This document shows, one piece after another, positions 32,343 to 45,400 of a stretch of 64,000 bases of DNA (position 1 is the first letter of the stretch; the number at the start of each line of letters is the position of its first letter). The notes below the pieces were generated by a model. The model was not told the origin of the DNA, made no database searches, and saw only the letters and a list, made by a program, of their open reading frames with translations. Source of the DNA: Ornithodoros turicata (lineage: Eukaryota > Arthropoda > Arachnida > Ixodida > Argasidae); the NCBI RefSeq assembly GCF_037126465.1, contig NC_088204.1, forward strand, positions 15,878,804 to 15,942,803, given 5' to 3'. The position numbers and the translations under genes are program-made.

Positions 32343-34441
32343 ATGGAGACTGCCGCGAAAGTGATTTCCAATGAAGTTGACGATTTATTGAAGATTATAG
32401 AGGAATTAAAACTCAAAACCGTCGGTAAGGAGAGCATATTTTGTGCGCATGATTCACGGCCTCCAAAACACGCTGGGAACAAAATTCTGAGCCTACACTA
32501 TTGACTTCCACGAAAGTTGTTAGTGGTTGCGGTGGTTCATTCATTTTGATGTAATGCGTCAGATTCATGCGTTACAGTTCCAACACTTCTGGAATCGTCC
32601 CTGTCCAAATTGCTGGCACTGAAGAATCAGCTGAAGGACGACGAATTTCTGAAACAAAGCAGCAACAAAGATGCTTTGCAACAGTTAATGAAGGTAGGAG
32701 CGTCATTCTTGTTTCTCTTTTTTTTGCTGTCATTCAGTGCGTGATGTCGCTATGTTATTTTGCAGATCGTTCTTGATGTTACGTATTGCAGAGAAAATCG
32801 ATTGGCGGACAATGACTTTTCAGAAAGCGATTCGCTCGAGCGAGTAAATGCAATTATCCGTAAGTTTTGAGAAAGCTTATCTCAGAAAATGCTACGCTGC
32901 AGCACGACCTGCGTAGCTGCAGCAAACACGTCCCCTCTATTTTTTTAGGCAGCCTAGAGCATGTGGAAAACATTACGAAGCACATGGGCTTCCAGACGGT
33001 AGGTTATATTTCCGTGCACATGCATTATCATCATATGCTTCTAACTAGAGGTGATGGAAATTTTAGGTAGTAGAGGGCCTGGGCGAGGAATTAGCCGAAT
33101 GCCTCGAGTGGCGCAAAGGAGCTCTGCTGTACATGTTTTGCCAGACCAAAGAAAGTGACGATGAAAATTGGGTGGACCAAAACAAGGAAACGTTTCTCAA
33201 GGTACGAAGGAATGATGCTGACTGCTGTTTAAATAAGTACTCCTTTTTACAGTTTTTCCTAGTACCAATATCCAAACCCCGTTAATACGCATATCGCTTT
33301 GTGGCCCGCCAAGCTTTCATCTTTTAGCACACACAAATATATGTGGTGTTTCACCTACTGTGTCACAAAAGTTCTATCTACTCGATCTGAAAATTGTGGA
33401 GTCAATGGTATTTATCTACAGGGAACTTTCCGCACATACTACAAGTGTTTTTATCAAATTTTAATTGGAAGAATACACTACCTAGTTCAATAGTAGCGGC
33501 CCGAAAAAATATACAAAAATATGGGTACTTCAGAGCCCTTCAGATTCCTTTTGGATACGTCTGCTGACAATGGCAGCAAGGATTCCACAGCGCAGTTATC
33601 TAAAGACAACAGAACTCAACGCAGCCTAGCAATCTTGCTTCTCAAGCAACCATTTTCGCACTTTTTTTTTTCCAGCTGTTAGGATTACATTAGGTACCAT
33701 ATTTTGTGGTGGATTTACGTAAATCCGCAATGCACTTCCGAAACAAAAACAAAAACTGAAACAAAAGCGTTACCTCAGCTTTGCAGATTTCAGAGTTCAA
33801 TTCAACAAATTAAAGGTCTTTTGATTAAAATTTGATAAAATGAAATGTAGTAGGTAGCAAAGGTTCCATTAACCTCATAAAGACCATTGATCCCATAATT
33901 TTCAGACAACTAGATTTTTATAGACTTTTTTTTTTAATGCTAGGTTAAGCTCCTTGTGTGAGCCTATGTGTTCAAGCCCCAAATGTTGAACCCTGTTCTC
34001 TCAGTTGTTACAGAGAGGGGTGGAACATCTCACAGCTGTGCTGAATGTTCGCCACTCGATCAAAGCAGATGAAACAACCGTCCTGTCCGGCTCCGAAGAC
34101 GTGATTCAGCTTCTCGAAAAAGGTGATAGTAACTTTTGCGTTTGAAGTTGGTTGCTCCACTTTTGTGTGTCCCTTCACGTCTCCTTTCGAACATAGGCAT
34201 CTTCAGCGATGTTCACGCTTTGGCCCTGATGTATGCTGGTGAGATGTGCTATTGGCTTGTGAGTTACACAGACAAATGGGACTTGCCCGCCACTGACAGC
34301 GTTGCCAAGGCATTGCCACTTGGCATTCAAGTGCTGGGTACATACACAGAAGCAGTTGAAGGACCTCTCAAGGACGCAGGCTGGAACTGTGCCCGTGCAA
34401 AAGAACTGCGGGACAGTTTACTTCAACGTCAAAAGCTCTAG
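32343..34441 (+). CDS. RIMOC1: RAB7A-interacting MON1-CCZ1 complex subunit 1 (C5orf51)
   Basis: In mammals RIMOC1 stabilises RAB7A and works with the MON1–CCZ1 exchange factor in mitophagy. Seven exons: 32343–32424, 32578–32693, 32766–32859, 32949–32998, 33067–33201, 34005–34122 and 34197–34441, summing to 279 aa. Recognition rests on segments that match human C5orf51 closely: ELAECLEWRKGALLYM, GIFSDVHALALMYAGEMCYW and VEGPLKDAGWN. Other parts, including the N-terminal helices, diverge. No enzyme motif or membrane segment is visible. The gene converges on SMC2. A 125-base palindromic element (34499–34623) lies 57 bases after the stop codon, probably in the 3' UTR. Intact. Confidence 0.92.
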
Positions 34442-36406
34442 GAAGTTTGAAGAAGCAATGGATGACATCATACAAGTCATGCACCCGGTGAGTGGTCACT
34501 ACAGGTTTTCCCGCCAATTTTAATCCAAGCACCATCGAAATTAATCCATGTGCCATGCAAACTTTATGGGGCATGGATTAATTTAGCTGGCACTCGGATT
34601 AAAATCGCCGGGAAAACCTGTAGATACTATGAACGTTGGAGAGAGCCGCGTTGCAGTCTCCCGCGGATGGCAGCACGTTTAGTCAATATAATGATGGGCA
34701 AGGTACCTCAAAACTGTACTGCAGTACAGAATACTGGGCTGAATACTTGTCAAGTATGTTACCAGTTGAGTTTCTGTCACTCCACATTTCACCTTGTCTT
34801 TGTTGCAAAAAATGAGAAAGTAATTAATTATGTTTCGATGTTGTAGCTAAATGTTTGCAAGCATTTTTGATAAGCGCTCGCTACCAAACCCTGCTAGCGT
34901 ACTGCTTATTCATGAACACAAATTAAACCAGATTGGTGTGCTACTGGAAAGTGTTGTTACGTCCCGATTTATCCATCTGCCTCAGTGCACGGTGTTCTGG
35001 TGAGTGCTTTCAGCCACAAGGCACAATATGTAGTACCCACAGTATTCTACTGAAAGTTGCACATGCATGTCTATGATGTAAGCCTCTCTGCACTGCATAT
35101 GTGTTGCCTGTATTTAAAGGAAGTACAAGAGCAATTAAGGCACCATGTATTCACAGGACCACAAGAGAAGTCCACCAGATATTGTATTGTCCAAGTTTGT
35201 TTTACTAATAGTGATGTTCGATACCAGATCAAGAAGAGGGTATTCTTTGACTTCTTAGTAAATATACTTTGAAGCACATTCAACCTAAAGTGGGCACACT
35301 ATTCCACAACACCTTTAAGCTTTGTGGCGCACAGTTTACCACACTGGGCGAAATAAAGCAAGCTGTGCGGATTTGTCAGGTTCTTCCAGCATTGTATTTG
35401 CTCTCTGAGAGTTTCACATTTATGGATTGTCTTTTCCTTTCATGCTGCCATCGTGCAGTGGTTGAACGTGGTGCTATTCAGCACAGCGCTGCAAGGGAGA
35501 CACGTCTGGAAACGTCGCTTCACCTGCACTCGCAGAATGAGTCTCCGAGGCAGCGCTTTCTACGGCCAGTAAAATGCGGCAAATGCAGAGATTTTCCAGT
35601 CATGTCATCATCACCTTTGTTTTGTGCGGACTCTTGACAGTGCACGTAAAAATCGTATCTGGGTTTCGCCGTATTTATGATGTACCAATTTACTGTATCG
35701 TGATGTCCCAAGTACAAGTACAGTGATTTATTACAGTACTCACACTTTCACCATTTTGCATTTTACAAATGTTCCCAGTGTTCCAAAAATTTACATATGA
35801 GCATGAGACATGCGCTAGTCTTCCTCACATATTGATCTTCCTGTATGTAAATTATACAACTATATTTTATAATGTCTCGTCTTGTATAACATCCCCATCC
35901 TTACCTTATAACGTGTATGCTAACATGTTTGTCAGCAAGAGTGTGACACATATTTCAGAAGGGGAGAGCACAAAACACAGAAGACAACACTGACATGAGT
36001 GTGATATGCTGGGTTAATACATAAGCTTTAAAGGACACCTCTCTTGTGCAGAAAGGAAGGCAGAGGAGACATTTCAAGAGGGGATGAGACCCGCGTGAAA
36101 TGTTGCTGTAACTTTAATGCCGGTGAGTGTTAGCGTGGAGATGAATTGTTTTGTAGATGTACCTGGTATTATAAGTAATAAAGAGATTTCCTTATGAAGG
36201 TTGGAGAATACTTATTTAATATGATTATGAACAGAATACAGAGGAAATGCATAAAATTGTAAATACTAAAAATTATAGTACAGACTCAAACTTGGTGATG
36301 AAACTAAGTAGCATACATGCTTGCATTAAAAGCAAAATTAACCGAATGATCACGAAAGAATAATACACAGTGCACCCTCACAAATCGGACATCAGTTGTC
36401 CACACT
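34442..36406. other. Convergent spacer between RIMOC1 and SMC2
   Basis: Apart from the palindromic element at 34499–34623 I see only AT-rich sequence with short unrelated open frames. Plus-strand AATAAA hexamers occur near 35350 and 36178 and could serve RIMOC1. No gene recognised. Confidence 0.5.
34499..34623. mobile_element. 125-base palindromic MITE, copy 1
   Basis: Starts CTACAGGTTTTCCCGCC and ends with the near-perfect complement GGGAAAACCTGTAG. It is almost fully self-complementary. Identical-length copies occur at 36601–36725 and 51091–51215. Confidence 0.9.
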
Positions 36407-39400
36407 TCACTGTCTCTGAGCAAAGCGTGTCACTGTCGACATGCCATCCACAAATTTGGTCTTGAAAAGAACATTTGCATTGTTGAACATGCCTTCTTTC
36501 AAGGACACCACTATGAACTGAAAGAAATAACATTCGTAGACTGTATTGCTGTTGCAAGGGTGTTTGAAAGCTCATTGAATGGCAATGGCCATAGAAATTT
36601 CTACAGGTTTTCCCGCCGATTTTAATCCAAGCGCCATCGAAATTAATCCATGTGCCATGCAAACTTTATGGGGCATGGATTAATTTAGCTGGCACTTGGA
36701 TTAAAATCGCTGGGAAAACCTGTAGTACCATCACTGCAACACAGGGCGATCCAATGCTCCTTGAGTGGTTGACACGTTGCACGGCGGATGGTGCTATGCA
36801 TTTAGTGAATGCATGTCATTTTAGTGGAGACTAAAGCGACAGAAAATGTGCAATCAAAAACGACAGTGGAATTTTAATAGCATTTTAATTGTTCATTACA
36901 TGTTTTTTGTTTTAAATTCCGCGTTAGCACCGCGAAGCAACTGTGGCTATGAGTGGTGTACAGACGTGGAGAGAGGACAGCAGGAAGGAGTGGGGGACAG
37001 GGGGTTAGTATGCGTCCTGGGCCGACTTCAGGGGGAACTGTGCCGACATTCGTCTGGAAAGTCTTCGGAAAACTCAGGGAAAACCTCAGACAGCACAGCC
37101 GGTGACAGGATTCGAACCCGTGTCACCTCCCAGTCTCGGCGTGGAAAGCTATTGTCTTAACCACTATGCCACGGGAGCTGGTCATTACATGTAACTAGTA
37201 ATTTAACGTGCACGATTGTACGCCAGCGTGGCGCCAACACCGTGCGAGTGCGTGATGTTGAGAGTAGCAAAGCAAATTTGCGAATGCCAGCCACATATTC
37301 TAGACAAACATATATCATATTCTAGACAAACACAAGATGCGGGAACAACAGCCGTGCTGAATGCACAATGCTCAGCGGTCACCAGTGCCCATATTGGTGA
37401 CTGAATTGGCACTCTGCCAAGTTGGTTTTCAGGGGGGTTCGGATTTTACCCGAAGCGACAATAATGCAAATGGGGGGGTCACTGGGTTTAGCCCTAAAAC
37501 ACAAGGCCCTATTCACGAACCTGCATTGATATAAGAGCCATCTGAGCCAACGGCGCTTCAGAGTGGCCGTGCAGCATCGTCAGACTACCGTTAAGTTCTA
37601 TCATAATTCACTTCAAGGATCATTGAAATGTCCGTGTGGCGGAGGTATTAAACGAACTGCAACGCTCAAGGATGCATCAAGTGACCAGGAAGTTACCTGA
37701 GAGTGCTTGAAATGTGTACGCAGCATCTGGCCAATGTTCTGCGTGTGAGAGAGATCGAGGGCTGCGTCTACTTCGTCGAGGATGTAGATAGGCGCTGGCT
37801 TAAAAAGCAGCAATGACAAAATCAGGGACAGCGCAACCAGAGACCTGTAGCGGAGAATGTGAAATTGTTACCACTTCAACAGCCAGCATGTTGGTGGGCT
37901 ATAAAAACGAGCGTCTTAAGATCCTGGCAGGGCATGTTCTGTAAGCACGGATGTGGCTTTTGAAATTGTAAAAAATGGCCCAAAACTCAAAAGCAACTTG
38001 ATTGCAAGGTTCGTCATGTGAGATTTGTACTCCCAAAGAGTTTTGTGAAAATTCAATAATGATAAAAACTATGTATTTGTGTCTGATCGACGGTGCCGAG
38101 CCCCAGACTTCCCCTCTTGAGTGCCGATTTCTCACTTTTGAGCCAACCACTCCCACTATTCCTGGTCTCTCTCAGGCTTTAGAAAAATGTAGAAACACAC
38201 AGAGATTGCCCCTCCACCCCCCCTCTCAATACTCTGGCAAGCTGTTCAATATGTGCTTGATGTAATGAAGTACAACAACACATTTCCGAGCGTGATCCTC
38301 TAAGTTGCTGAATGATGAGAGGTTATTTTTCTAATGGAACTACTATATTCTCTTTCTATGCAATGACAAATATCGGAATATGTCCTCAAAAGAATGCTCA
38401 CCTCTGTCCTCCGCTGAGCTCCGTAAGTGACTCTTTCCACACGTTTCCGAATGCAACCTTCACCTCTAGCCCATCCAGCACAGTCATACCCTCAGGTGGC
38501 ACCAACTTTGCGCTCGTGCCAGGGAGCAAAGTGCTGAAGATGGACCCGAAGTCCTGGATAAACGCATTCGTATTCATTTTTATTACAGTGGAACCTCGTT
38601 AGCGCGTACCTGGCGGGGACGCGGGAAAAGTACGTGCAAAGCGGTACTACGTCATAACCGAAAATTACTAATTATGTCACTTATCGTCACGAGAAACCCG
38701 AAAAACGCATGCCGTTATAGAAGCCACCAATTCACGATCTTTACTTCACGCTCAAACGCAGAAATCCGTGATTTTTGTTGAGCGATGCGCCGGCCTCGGC
38801 ACGGCACGGCACGTCGTCCTCGTCACCATCAGAGTTGGACGTTGGACGCCGTTTCGGGAGCAACAGCGGCGATAATGTCGTAGTCCGTCAATTCGGCTGA
38901 TGTCGCGACCTTCTCCTTTACGTGCCTTACGCTCAAAACGCGAGGCTTGGCCATTGTACGATATTGCAGCAGGAACGAACAAGCGACGCACAACCATAGG
39001 TCGGCGTTTCGTGCCTTCGAAGCTCACTATCACAATCATCTGATAAGGCGTGAGATCGGGCCCCGCTACTCACCGATACGCCAAGTCGACCTTCACGTGA
39101 GTTCGTAGCAGGGCCCGATCTCAAGCCTTATCAGATAATTGTGATAGTGAGCTTCGAAGGCCCGAAACGCCGAGCTCTGCGCACAACGCGTACGCTTACT
39201 GGCAGCGTCCCAAGAAAGAAAGATCCCAAGCTGACATGTGGTCCTGCATGACCTTGCCAGGTCATGAGCCCCATTCTTTCTCCCAGAAAGAAGGAGATTA
39301 CAGATAAGAAAAGGGAGATATGGGGAAGATTACGGAAACAATCGCCGCGTGTTCTAGAAGCCGACAGGCTTTTTTCACCCCCGCGTTCGCAAGGACCGGT

Positions 39401-42400
39401 TTCGTAAGAACAGACCAACGAAAATGGTACGCGATAAGCGACACAGGCGTCAAGAAATGCTACGTGTAAAGCGGTCATGAAATGCATTGACTTCAATGGG
39501 TGTTCGGTCGGGGAACCCGAATGACTACTTCTAAACCGGAACTACGGCTTATGCGGGTACGCGCTAACGAGGTTCCACTGTATTTATTTACGACAAAACC
39601 TCAAATGCCCTCCTGGGGCGATACATGAGGGGGGAAATGCATAAATATGCGTACAAACTTAATGCTGGCTTACTCTAGCATTCAAGAAATTCAACAAGAT
39701 TAGTGAAAGATACGAGTGACAGTGGCAGGTTGTTCCAGTCGGATATAGTTTTAGGAAAAAACGAGTGTATGAAGTAGGAATTGTGACAACGGACAGGCTC
39801 CACTTTACAGGAATCATCTAGCCTCAATGAGGTGTCGTTAGCGGGATGTATGGAATGAGGTATTAGGACGCTGCCTTTGCCTAGCACCCTACGAGAGTGA
39901 TGTTTACCTCGTTGACTTTCTTCCATGCCTCCTGGAGTACTTGGTTCTTCATTTCGTCGAGTTCCTTGATAACATCGGATATCTTTGCCTTGTCATTCAT
40001 GACGATCCTTTTCTTCTGCATCAGGTCTTGGTACTAGAATTGGGTGTTTGCGTAAAACTAAATTATTGATTATGACCACGGTGTGCACGCGCATGTGCAA
40101 AGGCGTGACTTGCCTGCTCCTCGGCCTTCAGCAACATGTTTTGAACCCGCTTGTTCACATTCTGGCCAAGTTTCTCCTTCGCGTCCTTGAGGCACTGAAT
40201 TCGTCTGCCGACCTCGCTGGGGTTGTTGGCTTTAAAGTCGTACTCTGTGTTGGGTTTGCCAAAGTACTGTTTTTCTGAGTCGATCCAGGGGTAGTGGTGA
40301 AGAAGGTTACGCAGCTAAAGAATGATGCAATGAAGGCTCATTATGACAAAGTTCTTTAGAGAATAGCAATTCAGTTTGTCGCAGCAGCAACCAAGAGGAA
40401 ATGTTATTTCAGGCACTAATTATAGCAGTGCGGCAACTGGTTGTGCATCGGGAGATTGAACTAAAAATGTTTCAAGCGTCAAGTTTCAAATGTCACACAG
40501 CTTCGCGGCTTATTGTTACGAGGACAAGGAGGCAAAAAGATTAAAACAACAATAAGATGAGGAGGTTCAAGGGTGTCTATTCCCTTTGATCTCATCTCTT
40601 CCATTGCTTTTGTCGCGTAGCACGATGTAAGGGAGCTCGTGGTGAGTATGGTACACTCCAGCACCAAGAACAAACTATGGTCTCCACTGTCTTATTTACT
40701 TTGGTTCGAATATTTGGAATAGATTGCCGCTCAATGTTAGAACTATAACTTGCTGTCGCTCATTTAAACTGAGAGAGAGAGAGAAAAAAAAAGTATATAT
40801 ATATTTTTTTCAGCGAGTAGTGACACCAATACATCAAGCGGTCATCCAAGCGTGTCCCTACTCTTACTTATTGCCTTTTGTGTGTGCCTTACCTCTTTTC
40901 TTTTCTTTTGGTGTTCTTTATAAGGCTTAAGTACCTTTGTTTACATTGATGTGCAATGGTCATAGGGTATGTAGTTGGTGTTGCCAAACAAGACAAATTA
41001 CAAATTTGAGTGATTTATTGTGTACATTTTGTTATACTATCCTTTTTCTTTTTTTTTACATGTGTATTTATTTGCGGGACTGTGTTGCGGGCTTGCCCTT
41101 TCAGTCCCGATGTAACTGTGAAAAAAAAAAAAAAAAGAACGTATCATGAATTAAATTTTTCTTATCTTAAAGTCGAGTGCAATGGGGGTGGACAGATAGG
41201 TGGAAGGACTTGAACAGACCCGTGAAAATAAAGAACATTGGTAAAGCACATATCGTCCGCCCTCATTGCACTCGACTTCCAGTACATTGTGCTGTCTGGG
41301 TGGGAAGAAGAGGCATTCTGGACGCAGCCAGGAACGAATTCGTATCATCCGCGACCTTATCATCGAGATTCTACCGTATTAGCATCCGCAACCAGACATG
41401 GTTTGTCGTGTGGCTCACCTTTTCTTGAGCATCATTCGACTCCTTACGTATCTTGGCGAGATCGTGTTCCCACTGCTGAATGTTCAACTTCAGCTTATTA
41501 ACTTTCTTCTGCAGTCCCTCCTTCTCCACATTCTTGTCTCTGATTTGCTTGGACGCTTCTTTCAGCTTTTCTTTCTGCCCTTTCACCGCATTTGTTGCGT
41601 CTGTCACCTTAGCCTAGAATGTCGTAAGGACCGGTTACACAGCCGCCATTTGCAGTGCAGTGCAGTGAACGTACCTTGATGGCTGTCAAGCTCTCTTGAA
41701 GGTCTGACAGTTGCTTCTCACACTTCTGAATCATGGCATCATGAGCAGCAATCTGTTCATTGTAGGATTCGAGTCCCTTTTCTAGTTCTTGCACCTCCAG
41801 ACGTAAGCCTTCCACTTCCTAACAACGGTAGAAAGAACCGGTAAACACCATGTTAAACTCTGTAAAACCCGTTTTGCTAATCTGCATCGCCGTCACTCGG
41901 AGTGAAACCAGGGCCAGCGTCTACAGGGTGGGGGGTGGGGGTGGGGAACTGCCCCCCCCCCCCCCCCCCCGCCAACTGCCGAGGGGATGCAAAAAATTAC
42001 GGCCGGATGGCTGGGAGTTCATGGTGTTTGGCGTCCCACAACCCGATGACAGTGGATCATCATCAGCTTTTCATTCATTCTGTCATGCCGTATTTCGTTT
42101 CGGGGCGTCATGTGCTTAGAGATCACCCACGGAACTCACGGCCAAAGAAGTTGTGTGGTACTGGCAGGGGAACAATTATCTCAGAGTGTGCCACCTCAGG
42201 ACCAAAAAGTAGACGCCGGTCCTGAGTGGAACCCAGCAAACTCAAAGAAAACAAACTTAGCCAGTTTAGAGGCATGTGAACACTATTCTCTGAGACAATG
42301 TAAGAGCTACAGTAACGGATTTGTATCCATGCCAGGAAACACTTTCTTCGCATGAAGCCTCCTAACACCAAGCCTAAATTTTGTTGCCCCGATTTAGCAA

Positions 42401-45400
42401 TAGACATGCAGCCCGAAAAACATCAGGGTCTCGGTGAAGTGAAGGAGGGCAATACAAACCTCTTTCTTCTGGTTTGATTTTTTCACAGACTCTTCAGCTT
42501 TCTTCCTACAAGATGCTATTTGTTGCTCAGCAGCTTTGAGTTCCCGTTCATGGATGTTCTTGGCGTCCTTGATCTTTGCTTCTAATTCCTTTGCACGAGC
42601 TGTGGCATCCTGTTTTGCCTTCTTACATGCTTCCACTTTGGCTTTTGACTCGTCTGAAAACAACACGAATTCCGTTGCAGGACCAACATGAACACGCTAT
42701 TTTCAGCTGGTGAGAGCATACTGTACCGATAGTTCGTAAAATAGAGTTGTACTGCTGTAGCAACTGGTGATGTGTGCTCTGTTGAAGACGACTTCGAAGC
42801 TGCGCCATCTCGGTTTCTTTCAAGTCATACTCTTCCTTCAATTTACTGAACCTAGCAGCCAAAACAAAACAAGATCCAAATAATGTTAATTGCCAAATTA
42901 ATAGACCCTGATGTTTTAGGGTTAAACCCGATTTCCCCCGAATTTGCACCCTGAATTGAGGTTCCCCTATCTAGGGTTAAACCCGATTTCTACCTGCAAA
43001 ACTGCACCTAGGCTAGGCACCTCAAGGCATCGACATACTAGTTTCTCACAAAATATGCGACTGCCCCTTACTTCTGGCACTCTGGATAAACGGTACAGTG
43101 AACGTTTATTCTACAATAATGCCCGATTTCTCCCCGAACTCAGTCTGATGGTAATTTTTCTGCCCGAATTTGCATGAATTTTCGACATCAATTTATTGAC
43201 CCGATTTCTACCCCCCCCAAATTTGGAAAAATATAAAACCCGAAAACTTCGGGGTCTACAAATTAACGTGAAATTTAGCGTTAAAACTAGAATCTACAGG
43301 GTTAATACAGGCATCTATCCGTACTTCTGCGCTATTGCTTGAATCCCTCCTAGTTCCCTGTTGACATTGGTTAACTGCTGCTGACGCGCTTGCAGATCGC
43401 TGCGGTCCTTCCTGATAGCCGCAACTTGTTCCAGGGTGCTCGGGCCCCTCGACTGGGCACCTAACAGAAAACGGGTGTCACTTAACGAACATCGGCCACG
43501 GGAAGAAAGTTGCAGCAAAATTATGCAGACGGTACGTACCTCCAGAAATGACACCCGAAGGATCGAAAGACGCGCCGTCGTACGACACCGTCCTTTTAAG
43601 GACCCCGTTGTCAAAAGCAACGACCCGCGCATCGTCCATGTTGGTTGTAATGAGGGTAGTGCCAAACACAAATTTCATGGCCTCCGCAACAGCAGGGTCA
43701 TAGCTTACGAGGGAGAGGGCGGAGAATACCTTGTCCTGACCCACCTGCGTAGGTTAGAAGAGGTGACAATCGTAAGCTTTGCCCGATAGACATTTAATCG
43801 TGAATATGTTACTGCGATGAACGTGCAAGTAGTGCTTAGCATTTTATGATTAGAAATGTGGTAACCGTCAAGCGGTACGCAGATTCAGTTTCTTAGTGAG
43901 AGTTGAAAGAGCACACGCAAATGCCAAAATGAAGTAGCAAAACGAAATTTATAGAGCATGATTAGAGCCCGAAGTTTTAGGGTTTTACCCGATTATTCCC
44001 CAAATTTGCACCCCGAATTGAATGTTGCCTCTTTAGGGTGAAACCAGATTTTTACCCGGCAAATTGTCCTCACCGGGGGTGTTTGTAGGAATGCACTAAC
44101 TTACATATTTTGCAGCAAATACAGGTACATCACCCTTTGTACAAAACCACTACAGTTAGTTTGAGTAACTGAGCCCGATTTCTCCCCGAATTTAGCATAC
44201 AGGAAGTTTTTAAACCACAATTCGCATAATTTAGTTCACATGTTCATTTCCCCAATTTTTACCTCCCGAATTTAGAAGAAAAAAAATTTCAAAAAGAAAT
44301 TCAGGCTCTAAGGATGATCGTTACACATGAGCTCCACAATGCCCAGCTGGCACTACGATTAAGATCCCGCCTGGGTTGTGCATGTGTGCGTGAGTGCAAG
44401 AATGAGTGGGTAAATGTGCAAAGGGTGAATTCATGTCCCGTGAATCCGAGTATTTCATGTGTTGCAGCAAGTGAGGGTAACCAGCATTGTGCAAGTAGTA
44501 AGCACATCTGACCTACTGTGATTCACTGTCTTTTTGCTTCCCCTCTCATAAAGTGATGTTCTATGATGCATAATGTAAAAAACCCCGAGACTAGGGAACA
44601 CGAAGGGACAGACACAAATAACTAGCTGCTTTGGCACACACATGGTATATGTGTCCAAGCACATCTTTTAAGGCACATGTTAGCTTCTTCATGTACTCCT
44701 ACTGAGGTGGAGTTGAAGCATCAAAAGGAACCAAACAAAAATAGTGTGTGAAATACGGTAGAACCCCTTTACTGTAGTGAACTTGGTTGGGCCTCTAGAA
44801 AACTTCACTATCGGCAGTTCATGGTTGGGTTTTCAAAACATGGCGCAACAGGTTTATTTAACTACAGTCGCCGACCAATTTTTTGGACATGCGCGATTAT
44901 TCGGACTCGTTCGCCGAACGGCAATGGGCCCCATAGAGTTGATGTAAAGAACGTCCAAAATTTCGGACACCGTATAGCCCCTTCGCTCGATATTTCGGAC
45001 TCTGTTTGCCCAACCAGCAAATCTCTCTTGGGGTGCCGTAAAATATTGGTATAATCTGAAATTCGTATCAAAAAAATTCAACCAACTAAAATATTGAGGC
45101 AATAAAATAGACAATGATTCTTCTTTTTCCATTCCTCTGAGTAGAAAAGGTCTGCCGTAATGCTTTTGCGTCTTCAGTTTTGATCAACGGCATGATTCAA
45201 AAGCCCCAGCACTGCTGTCCGCCCGCGAGTCGCACGACAGTGCTGTAAAGCAAGCTTCACCTAAAACACGCAGGCGTTAGGTGAAGTCGGCTTGCGGAAT
45301 GGTGGTGATGGCGGTGCTTCCGCCAGAGTACAGTGACAAAATGTCGGGAAATAGAAGCTGATCTGATCAGGAAGAGCTGGAAGTCCGTTAGGAAAGTACT

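Noticed and set aside
34302..34523. Second frame overlapping the last RIMOC1 exon, including a coding-like EEAMDDIIQVMHP segment before a GT
   Set aside because: The other frame matches RIMOC1 and has the right phase; the overlap is in the end of that exon and the 3' UTR.
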